DNA of 5,662 nt from an uncultured Bacteroidota bacterium (GTDB lineage Bacteria; Bacteroidota; Bacteroidia; 2-12-FULL-35-15). The stretch is from contig CAIRRW010000441.1 of the NCBI GenBank assembly GCA_903881065.1, forward strand, positions 1 to 5,662. Direction: 5' to 3'. The position numbers were made by a program, and so were the translations under genes. Under the pieces are notes generated by a model. It ran no database searches and was not told the origin of the DNA. It saw only the letters and a list, made by a program, of their open reading frames with translations. The stretch's first letter is position 1. Every line of letters begins with the position of its first letter. Below, piece by piece: positions 1 to 5,662 of the stretch.

Positions 1-2363
1 AGGTCTGACCAATCGCTTATCTTAATGTTTCCAATTTTTTCTAATGTAGAGTATAAATAATTAATATTATTCTCTTTTGAGAGTGTAAATAAATTTAAAC
101 AATGTTTTGATAAGTAAGGATTTCTTTTTCTGAAATTTCTAATATCTGAAATTGTTATTTTTACTACTTCAAAGTGATTTAAAATATTAGAATCAAAGAT
201 TTCTTGCTTTGGCCATTCGGCAACAATAATACAATCCTTCTCTTTCCGTTCACCAATCAAATGCCATATTTCTTCAGTAATAAAAGGCATAAAAGGATGA
301 AGCACTTTTAATAATTTCTCGAAGAAATTAATAGTTGCAGTATATGTTTCATTATCTATCGGCAATGATTTTCCGTCAACAAATTCGGGCTTAATCATCT
401 CCAGATACCAGGCACAGAAATCATCCCAAACCAGTTTATAAGTAGTCATCAGCACCTCGCTCATCCGGTATTTACCATACAAATCATTGATGATTGCAAG
501 CTGCTCATTAAATTTTGCTTCAAACCATTCAATCGCAATTTTATTTGCATCACTTTGTTTGGCAGCTGCATCTATTTCCCAACCATTAATTAACCGGAAA
601 GCATTCCATATCTTATTCGAAAAATTTCTTCCTTGCTCACACAAGCCTTCATCAAAAGGCAAATCATTACCAGCAGGAGAACACAAAAGCATTCCCACAC
701 GCACGCCATCGGCACCGTATTTCTCAATCAATTCAATAGGGTCAGGACTATTGCCAAGAGATTTACTCATTTTCCTGCCTTGTTTATCACGAACAATACC
801 CGTTAAATATACATTGGTAAAAGGCTTTGCTCCGCGATATTCATACCCTGCAATAATCATACGCGCCACCCAGAAAAATAATATTTCAGGAGCAGTTACT
901 AAGTCATTCGTTGGATAATAATATTTAATATCGGCACCATCAGGATTCTTGAAACCATCAAAAACAGAAATAGGCCACAGCCAAGAAGAAAACCAAGTAT
1001 CAAGCACATCTTCATCCTGTTTAACATCTTCTATACTGCATTCAGCATTCTTAATTTTTAATTTCGATAATGCTTCTTCCTTCGTTTTACAAACTACTGT
1101 ATTCCCTTTGTTGTCATACCATGCAGGAATTTGTTGTCCCCACCACAATTGACGGGAGATACACCAGTCGTGAACATTTTCCATCCAGTGTTTGTAAGTG
1201 TTTACAAACTTTTCAGGAATAAGTTTTATTTCGCCGTTCAATACATTTTCCAAAGCAGGTTTGGAAATGGTATCCATCTTCAAAAACCATTGCATCGAGA
1301 GCTTTGGCTCAATTACAGCATCTGTTCTTTCGGAATAACCAACTTTATTTTTGATGTCTTCAACCTTTACTAACAGACCCATTTCATCAAGGTCTTTCGC
1401 TATTTTTTTACGAACCGCAAATCTATCTTCGCCAATATAGAATTGTGCCGCAGCACTCATCTTTCCGTCCGGAGCAATGGTATCAACCACTTCAAGATTA
1501 TGCTTTACCCCAAGATTATAGTCATTAATATCATGTGCCGGTGTTACTTTCAAAGCTCCGGTACCAAATTCCAAATCAATATACGTGTCAAAAATAACTG
1601 GCACCGAGCGGTTAACCATAGGAATAATCACACGTTTGCCTTTCAAATGTTTGTATCGTTCATCATCAGGATGTACACAAACAGCCGTATCTCCAAGGAT
1701 AGTTTCAGGTCGTGTGGTAGCAATAGTTACCCATTCATCCGTTGTATTTTCAACTTTATATTTTACATAATATAACTTCGAATTTACCTCCTTATGTATA
1801 ACTTCTTCATCCGAAACAGCTGTCAACCCTTGCGGATCCCAGTTCACCATTCTCACACCGCGGTATATCTGCCCTTTATTATACAGGTCAATAAAAACAT
1901 CAATTACAGCTTCGCTCAAATCATCTTCCATAGTAAATCGGGTACGGTCCCAATCGCAGGAAGCACCTAATTTCTCAAGCTGTTTAAGAATGATTCCGCC
2001 GTATTTATTTTTCCATTCCCAGGCATGTTTCAGGAAATCTTCACGCGACAAATCTGTTTTTTTAATTCCTTTTTCCTTCAGCAAAGCCACCACTTTTGCT
2101 TCAGTAGCAATCGAAGCATGGTCGGTACCGGGCACCCAGCAGGCATTTTTGCCCTGCATTCGAGCTCTCCTAATTAATACATCCTGAATTGTATTATTAA
2201 GCATATGCCCCATGTGCAGCACTCCTGTTACGTTAGGAGGTGGTATGACTATTGTATAGGGTTCACGTTCGTCAGGCGTGGATTTAAAAAATTTATGAGT
2301 CAACCAATGGGCATACCATTTGTCTTCTGTTAGTTTGGGGTCGTATGTTTTTGGAATATCCAT
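1..2363 (-). CDS. valS: Valyl-tRNA synthetase, C-terminal end cut by the left window edge
   Basis: Cytoplasmic class Ia aminoacyl-tRNA synthetase that charges tRNA-Val with valine and hydrolyses mischarged Thr-tRNA-Val. Seen by translating the minus strand from the ATG at 2363-2361: the frame stays open for 787 codons to the window edge. Motifs in order: PPPNVTG then the HIGH-type signature HMGH (residues 50-53); WDPQ followed by SDEEV just before the editing (CP1) domain; TTRPE at 216-220 and AHDIND with Asp278, both hallmarks of the Val/Ile/Leu editing pocket; DWCISRQLWWG from Asp399; and the KMSKS loop with Lys531 and Met532, followed by LGN. The anticodon-binding helical domain follows (for example PFMPFITEEIW). 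Bacterial ValS is usually about 870-950 residues, so roughly the last 90, including the C-terminal coiled coil, lie outside the window. HIGH and KMSKS are in the same frame, so there is no frameshift. The start gives the expected short N-terminal lead before the catalytic fold. It is divergent from the DUF1573 pair and has its own -7 element. Confidence 0.98.
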   Translation of the reverse strand, partial: MDIPKTYDPKLTEDKWYAHWLTHKFFKSTPDEREPYTIVIPPPNVTGVLHMGHMLNNTIQDVLIRRARMQGKNACWVPGTDHASIATEAKVVALLKEKGIKKTDLSREDFLKHAWEWKNKYGGIILKQLEKLGASCDWDRTRFTMEDDLSEAVIDVFIDLYNKGQIYRGVRMVNWDPQGLTAVSDEEVIHKEVNSKLYYVKYKVENTTDEWVTIATTRPETILGDTAVCVHPDDERYKHLKGKRVIIPMVNRSVPVIFDTYIDLEFGTGALKVTPAHDINDYNLGVKHNLEVVDTIAPDGKMSAAAQFYIGEDRFAVRKKIAKDLDEMGLLVKVEDIKNKVGYSERTDAVIEPKLSMQWFLKMDTISKPALENVLNGEIKLIPEKFVNTYKHWMENVHDWCISRQLWWGQQIPAWYDNKGNTVVCKTKEEALSKLKIKNAECSIEDVKQDEDVLDTWFSSWLWPISVFDGFKNPDGADIKYYYPTNDLVTAPEILFFWVARMIIAGYEYRGAKPFTNVYLTGIVRDKQGRKMSKSLGNSPDPIELIEKYGADGVRVGMLLCSPAGNDLPFDEGLCEQGRNFSNKIWNAFRLINGWEIDAAAKQSDANKIAIEWFEAKFNEQLAIINDLYGKYRMSEVLMTTYKLVWDDFCAWYLEMIKPEFVDGKSLPIDNETYTATINFFEKLLKVLHPFMPFITEEIWHLIGERKEKDCIIVAEWPKQEIFDSNILNHFEVVKITISDIRNFRKRNPYLSKHCLNLFTLSKENNINYLYSTLEKIGNIKISDWSD

Positions 2364-2501
2364 AATTTATTACTTTCTTTGCGTTTCGAAAGGACGGCAA
2401 AACTACAAAAAATAAATTTTCTTTTGAATTATTGATTTTGGCACGGTTTTCGCAAACATTCTATTCGTAATATTTTACTTCATAATTGTTTAGATTTACA
2501 A
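2364..2501. other. Divergent intergenic region between valS and the DUF1573 pair
   Basis: This 138-bp AT-rich gap must hold the promoters of two divergent transcription units. The valS side has a good -7 match (2398-2405). On the plus strand side I find no full TAnnTTTG match. The nearest partial ones are around 2471-2478 (TATTTTAC) and 2491-2498 (TAGATTTA), and the second would leave almost no leader before the ATG at 2502. No clear operator palindrome, riboswitch or leader peptide was seen. Confidence 0.6.
2398..2405 (-). promoter_or_regulatory. Probable -7 element of the valS promoter
   Basis: Read on the minus strand the sequence is TAGTTTTG, which fits the Bacteroidota primary sigma factor -7 consensus TAnnTTTG. 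It lies 34 bp upstream of the valS ATG, which would give a leader of about 30 nt. A matching -33 TTTG at the usual 19-21 bp spacing is not clear; the sequence there reads about TTCA. Assignment rests on the motif and position only. Confidence 0.5.
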
Positions 2502-2996
2502 ATGAAAAAGGCAGTATTTACAATCAGTTTAGTTGCATTATTTTCTGTGTTTGCTAACGCACAGGAAAAGAGTACAACAGAAGCAAAAGCTACAACTCCT
2601 GCTTCAACAAGTATGGCAGAAATGACTTTTGAAACCGATATTCACGATTTTGGTACCATTGAATATGGAGGAAATGGAACGTATGAATTCAAATTTAAAA
2701 ATACAGGTAAAGAACCTTTGATTATATCAAATGCTAAAGGATCATGTGGTTGCACAGTTCCTACTTATCCGAAAGATGTACCTATTAAGCCAGGCGAATC
2801 AAATGTTATTAAAGTAACGTATGATACAAAACGTGCTGGAAATTTTACTAAAACAGTTACCATCTCTTCTAACTCAAAAACACCGGAAAAGGTGATTTCA
2901 ATTAAAGGAGTGGTTCAACCGGCAATTGTAGAAGAAGCTTTCCCTGCAAATGGAAAAAGAGACGATGGGTCTGTTCCTTTAGAAAGACATTATTAA
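2502..2996 (+). CDS. Exported DUF1573 domain protein, first of a tandem pair
   Basis: Small exported protein of 164 residues; its molecular role is not established. The N-terminus is a typical signal peptide: MKK, a hydrophobic core (about residues 5-18), and a likely signal peptidase I site after Ala20 (ANA before Gln21). A Thr/Ala/Ser-rich linker (about 22-38) leads to a DUF1573 domain (about 42-138), an Ig-like beta-sandwich fold related to ASH/HYDIN-type domains. The start of the domain shows FETDIHDFGTI, followed by FKFKNTGKEPLIISNA. The family's hallmark GSCGCT follows, with Cys82 and Cys84, then IKPGES and the closing strand VISIKGVV. The tail (141-164) is short and charged, ending ERHY. 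The ATG is chosen because it starts directly at the signal peptide. Two stop codons in a row (TAA TAA) end it. The next gene is a paralogue 52 bp downstream on the same strand, so the two are probably co-transcribed. A structural or binding role in the periplasm or at the surface is inference. Confidence 0.93.
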   Translation: MKKAVFTISLVALFSVFANAQEKSTTEAKATTPASTSMAEMTFETDIHDFGTIEYGGNGTYEFKFKNTGKEPLIISNAKGSCGCTVPTYPKDVPIKPGESNVIKVTYDTKRAGNFTKTVTISSNSKTPEKVISIKGVVQPAIVEEAFPANGKRDDGSVPLERHY

Positions 2997-3048
2997 TAAG
3001 TAAACTCAATAAACAATAAATAAATAACAATTAATAAAAAACAGAAAA

Positions 3049-3504
3049 ATGAAAAAAACAATTATTTTAGGATTAATTTTGTGTGCTGCAATAGGCGTAA
3101 ATGCACAAGAAACAGCTACACCAAACCCAGTTAACCCAAATGCTCCAAAGTTTAAATTTGTGACAGAAGAGATTGACTATGGTACAATTGAGCACAATGC
3201 AGATGGTAATCGCGAATTCAAATTTACCAATGTGGGTAAAGAACCATTGATTATTTCTAACGCAGTAGGTTCTTGCGGATGTACAACACCATCTTGGCCT
3301 AAAGAACCAATCAAACCAGGTGCATCAGATGTTATTAAAGTTCACTATGCAACTGATAGAGTTGGAGCTTTTGAGAAAACAGTTACTCTAACTTCAAATG
3401 CTGATGTTCCTTCAAAGGTTATCAAAATTAAAGGAGTTGTTAAACCGGATCCAACACCTGCACCAGGCGCTACACCAGCTGCACCTGCTGAACAAAAACA
3501 CTAA
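3049..3504 (+). CDS. Exported DUF1573 domain protein, second of a tandem pair
   Basis: Paralogue of the gene just upstream, 151 residues. The signal peptide is MKK plus a hydrophobic core (about 4-17), with probable cleavage after Ala19 (VNA before Gln20). A short Pro/Asn-rich linker (22-33) is followed by the DUF1573 domain (about 35-132), starting FKFVTEEIDYGTI and containing KEPLIISNA, GSCGCT with Cys76 and Cys78, IKPGAS, and the closing KVIKIKGVV. By hand alignment the core (57-133) matches 54 of 77 positions of residues 63-140 in the first copy, with one single-residue gap. The tail differs: residues 133-149 are rich in Pro and Ala and look disordered. The 52-bp gap to the upstream gene is A/T-rich with no promoter match, which suggests an operon; a strong terminator follows. 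Cys12 in the signal core is not in a proper lipobox, so I do not call it a lipoprotein. Function is unknown. Confidence 0.93.
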   Translation: MKKTIILGLILCAAIGVNAQETATPNPVNPNAPKFKFVTEEIDYGTIEHNADGNREFKFTNVGKEPLIISNAVGSCGCTTPSWPKEPIKPGASDVIKVHYATDRVGAFEKTVTLTSNADVPSKVIKIKGVVKPDPTPAPGATPAAPAEQKH

Positions 3505-3524
3505 TAAGAATACATTAGTATCTT

Positions 3525-3561
3525 AAAAACCTTCTTTGATTAATTTCAAAGAAGGTTTTTT
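3525..3561 (+). terminator. Intrinsic terminator of the DUF1573 operon
   Basis: A perfect 15-bp inverted repeat (3525-3539 with 3546-3560) encloses the 6-nt loop TTAATT. The core pairing is ACCTTCTTTGA with TCAAAGAAGGT, and the 3' arm runs into a T tract (TTTTTT at 3556-3561). It lies 20 bp after the stop codon of the second DUF1573 gene and upstream of the aminotransferase promoter, so it separates the two transcription units. The 5' arm begins with five A, so weak termination of minus-strand transcription is also possible. Confidence 0.92.
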
Positions 3562-3611
3562 GTTTCAATGGGTTTAATGTTTTTAAAAAATTAAATATAT
3601 AATTTTAATCA

Positions 3612-3642
3612 TTTCCTCATTCAGCACTAAATACTACCTTTG
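3612..3642 (+). promoter_or_regulatory. Bacteroidota-type promoter of the aminotransferase gene
   Basis: TACCTTTG at 3635-3642 is a perfect match to the Bacteroidota -7 consensus TAnnTTTG. TTTC at 3612-3615, 19 bp upstream, is one base off the -33 TTTG element and at the expected spacing. Transcription would start near 3648, giving a leader of only about 16 nt before the ATG at 3665. The site sits after the terminator at 3525-3561, so the gene is probably transcribed on its own. Confidence 0.7.
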
Positions 3643-3664
3643 GCAACTTTATAAACTAATTAGA

Positions 3665-4864
3665 ATGCCAAAAGTATCCATTAAAGGCACCACAATGCCT
3701 TCTTCTCCAATTCGTAAATTGGTTCCATTTGCCGAAGCTGCAAAAAAATTAGGAAAGAAAATATATCATTTAAATATTGGGCAACCGGATATTGAAACTC
3801 CGGAAACAATGCTTAATGCCATAAAGAATTCAAATATCAAGGTATTGGAATATTCTCATTCTGCAGGATTTGAATCTTACAGAAAAAAACTGGCAACTTA
3901 TTATAATGGCTTCAAAATGCCGGTAGCTCTGGAAGATATCATTATTACAACAGGCGGCTCAGAAGCTATTGAAATAGCGATGATGACCTGCTTTAATGCT
4001 GGCGATGAAATAATCATTCCTGAGCCTTTCTATGCCAATTATAATGGTTTCTCATGCGCTGCCGATGTAATAATTAAACCGGTAAAATCAACTATTGAAT
4101 CAGGGTTTGCTTTACCTCCTATTTCAGATTTTGAAAAATTAATTACTCCTAAAACAAAAGGAATAATGATTTGCAATCCTGGTAATCCAACAGGTTATTT
4201 ATATACTCGAGAGGAACTGGAGTTGTTAAAACAATTGGTTCTTAAATATGATTTGTTTTTATTAAGCGATGAAGTCTATCGTGAATTTTGTTATGATGGA
4301 AAAGAATATGTTTCGGTCATGCATCTGCAAGGAATCGAAAATAATGTTGTTCTTTTAGATTCAATTTCTAAACGATACAGTGCCTGCGGAGCAAGAATAG
4401 GTGCCATGATTTCAAAAAATAAAGAAGTGATGACTACCGCAATGAAATTTGCACAGGCACGATTGAGCCCTCCAACATTTGGACAGATAGGTGCAGAAGC
4501 AGCATTGGAAACTCCTAAAGAATATTTTGATAAAGTTCAAATGGAATATGTCGGGCGAAGAGATTATCTTATTGAGGCATTAAACAAAATGGAAGGTGTC
4601 TTTTGTCCTAAGCCAAGCGGCGCATTCTATTGCATTGCCCGATTACCAATAGATAACGCGGATAAATTTTGTCAATGGCTATTGGAATCTTTTGATTATG
4701 AAGGTCAAACTGTGATGTTGGCGCCTGCAACAGGGTTTTATTCAACTCCAGGTTCAGGAATTAATGAAGTACGTTTGGCATACGTGTTAAATAAAGAAGC
4801 CTTGAAAAATGCAATGATTTGTTTAGAACAGTCATTAAAAGTTTACCCAGGGAGAATTAAATAA
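3665..4864 (+). CDS. PLP-dependent class I/II aminotransferase, aspartate aminotransferase type
   Basis: Cytoplasmic fold type I PLP enzyme of 399 residues, a normal length for the family. It probably moves an amino group between an amino acid such as aspartate and 2-oxoglutarate. Seen: NIGQPD (37-42) in the substrate-closing segment; TTGGSEA (95-101), the phosphate-binding turn; Tyr123 in the PEPFYANY segment, expected to stack on PLP; NPGNPTG (171-177) with Asn174; SDEVY (201-205), where Asp202 should bind the pyridine nitrogen and Tyr205 its O3'; SISKRYS with Lys236 as the Schiff-base lysine; Arg244 toward the PLP phosphate; and Arg370 in NEVRLAY, the conserved arginine for the substrate alpha-carboxylate. 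All catalytic residues are present. After the lysine the motif reads ACGARIG where most aspB/aspC-type enzymes have a GWR motif, so the exact substrate is uncertain. The ATG at 3665 suits the short leader; Met11 is a less likely start. It has its own promoter and converges with the downstream secreted protein gene. Confidence 0.93.
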   Translation: MPKVSIKGTTMPSSPIRKLVPFAEAAKKLGKKIYHLNIGQPDIETPETMLNAIKNSNIKVLEYSHSAGFESYRKKLATYYNGFKMPVALEDIIITTGGSEAIEIAMMTCFNAGDEIIIPEPFYANYNGFSCAADVIIKPVKSTIESGFALPPISDFEKLITPKTKGIMICNPGNPTGYLYTREELELLKQLVLKYDLFLLSDEVYREFCYDGKEYVSVMHLQGIENNVVLLDSISKRYSACGARIGAMISKNKEVMTTAMKFAQARLSPPTFGQIGAEAALETPKEYFDKVQMEYVGRRDYLIEALNKMEGVFCPKPSGAFYCIARLPIDNADKFCQWLLESFDYEGQTVMLAPATGFYSTPGSGINEVRLAYVLNKEALKNAMICLEQSLKVYPGRIK

Positions 4865-4879
4865 TAAACGAAAGGGTGC

Positions 4880-5662
4880 TTATTTCTTCTTTTTAAAATC
4901 AATTACTACATTATCAAAACAAATATAATACAAGCCCTTATTAAGGTTTGAAACATCCATATTTCGTCCGAAACCTTGTTTGGCTATTTTTCCATAGGCA
5001 TCATAAACCTGATACAAAGTACCGTCAGAAAATGTAATTGTTTTGTTATCTCTGGAAATTACATAGGTAGGTGTAATAACATTTGAAACATAAGTAATAG
5101 CACTCGATTTTTTTGATTCATCACTATAACCAACTTGCCTTACTCTAAATCTATTCTCTCCAGAATGAGGTATTACTTTAAAAGAATATACATTTTTGGA
5201 CAACATTCCCGTTCCCATCACTTCTCCGATTTTTACCCACTTATGCCAACGAAACTGTTCAACTATATAAGGCAAAGGCCCCATTTCATTCTTAGTAGTC
5301 CAGCTTAATATTTCATTTTTATCAATATTAATGTCTAATACTTCAAAAGTAGCGCGTGGTTGGAGTACTTGTGGATTGATTACTCGTGGGCTACAATCAT
5401 CTTTATGATCAATTTTTACTATAACGTGTGTACCTGGCAGTATATTAAACTGGGTAAAATCAATTTCAAATGAGCTTGAATTTACTTCGTCGGTTGAAAC
5501 TCTTCCATTTATTGAAACTTGATACGTACAAAAACCAACAGTATTTTCAGTTGGTCCATTTATTACATATAAATTTTCATTTTGATATTTCCCTTCTAAT
5601 ATAAGAGTTCCTGCATAAGTTTTAAACGAAGAAGTTGCAGTTAAAGTAAGGATTAGAAAAAG
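4880..5662 (-). CDS. Secreted protein with FnIII-like domain and T9SS-type sorting tail, N-terminus cut by the right edge
   Basis: The minus-strand frame is open from the stop at 4882-4880 to the window edge, giving 260 codons. The internal ATG at 5284-5282 is not the start, because coding continues upstream. The first visible residues LFLILTLTATSS then FKTYAG form a signal peptide with likely cleavage after TYA, so probably only about 2-6 residues are missing. Next is a beta-rich domain (about 5600-5345) with GKYQNENLYV, a GFCTYQV segment and STDEVNSSSFEIDF. Two cysteines (codons at 5528-5530 and 5393-5395) could form a disulfide. An FnIII-like module follows (about 5315-5100): ILSWTTK, PYIVEQFRWHKWVKIGEV and ENRFRVRQVGY, the pattern common in Bacteroidota cell-surface proteins. 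The last 60 or so residues resemble a type A T9SS sorting domain: LYQVYDAYGKIAKQG, DVSNLNKGLYYI and a final KKKK. The inferred route is Sec to the periplasm, then T9SS across the outer membrane. No catalytic motif was recognised, so its function is unknown. Confidence 0.85.
   Translation of the reverse strand, partial: LFLILTLTATSSFKTYAGTLILEGKYQNENLYVINGPTENTVGFCTYQVSINGRVSTDEVNSSSFEIDFTQFNILPGTHVIVKIDHKDDCSPRVINPQVLQPRATFEVLDINIDKNEILSWTTKNEMGPLPYIVEQFRWHKWVKIGEVMGTGMLSKNVYSFKVIPHSGENRFRVRQVGYSDESKKSSAITYVSNVITPTYVISRDNKTITFSDGTLYQVYDAYGKIAKQGFGRNMDVSNLNKGLYYICFDNVVIDFKKKK

Larger units (their letters stand above)
3505..3664. other. Intergenic region with terminator and promoter
   Basis: The 160 bp between the second DUF1573 gene and the aminotransferase contain the intrinsic terminator (3525-3561), an AT-rich stretch with no readable gene (about 3562-3611) and the promoter (3612-3642). 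Nothing else was seen. Confidence 0.7.

Noticed and set aside
487..2187. Several forward-strand open frames of 61-143 codons (for example 487-918, 1443-1775, 1990-2187)
   Set aside because: They lie antisense to valS, whose own frame is continuous and carries all the family motifs. Their translations show no recognisable domain or coherent composition.
2364..2400. Possible T-box or other leader regulating valS
   Set aside because: With the proposed -7 element the leader is only about 30 nt, too short for a T-box, and T-boxes are not typical of Bacteroidota.
3082..3099. Possible lipoprotein lipobox around Cys12 of the second DUF1573 protein
   Set aside because: The residue before the cysteine is Leu and the site falls inside the hydrophobic core. 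A signal peptidase I site after Ala19 fits better and matches the paralogue.
2502..3504. Mobile element or recombination repeat implied by the two similar DUF1573 genes
   Set aside because: Similarity is mainly at protein level with many synonymous and coding differences. There are no terminal inverted repeats, target duplications or transposase genes.
4880..5284. A separate 134-residue minus-strand gene starting at the ATG at 5284-5282
   Set aside because: The same frame is open from there to the right edge, and the upstream translation includes a signal peptide and a conserved-looking domain. The ATG is internal.

Overview
The window looks like chromosomal housekeeping DNA from a member of the Bacteroidota. 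Three things point there: clearly AT-rich sequence, a perfect match (and a second good one) to the Bacteroidota sigma factor -7 element TAnnTTTG, and a secreted protein ending in a type IX secretion (T9SS) style sorting tail with a Lys-rich end. Shine-Dalgarno sequences are weak or absent, which also fits the phylum. The genus cannot be read from the sequence.

Layout: positions 1-2363, minus strand, hold valyl-tRNA synthetase (valS), cut by the left edge but otherwise open for 787 codons. A 138-bp divergent intergenic region (2364-2501) separates it from two tandem, paralogous small exported proteins with a DUF1573 domain (2502-2996 and 3049-3504, plus strand). They end at a strong 15-bp intrinsic terminator (3525-3561). 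A PLP-dependent class I/II aminotransferase of aspartate aminotransferase type follows (3665-4864, plus strand) with its own Bacteroidota promoter. Facing it, 15 bp away, is a secreted T9SS-type protein (4880 to the right edge, minus strand). It lacks only a few N-terminal residues and has a signal peptide, a beta-rich N-terminal domain, an FnIII-like domain and a sorting tail.

The genes do not form one pathway. valS and the aminotransferase are cytoplasmic core metabolism. The DUF1573 pair is probably co-transcribed and acts outside the cytoplasm, and the last protein is probably surface-bound or secreted. I saw no tRNA, rRNA, CRISPR array, insertion sequence or phage gene, and no convincing sign of a new system. 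The points most worth a second look are the duplicated DUF1573 proteins with their invariant Cys-Gly-Cys motif, the secreted protein at the right edge, and the unusual active-site motif of the aminotransferase.
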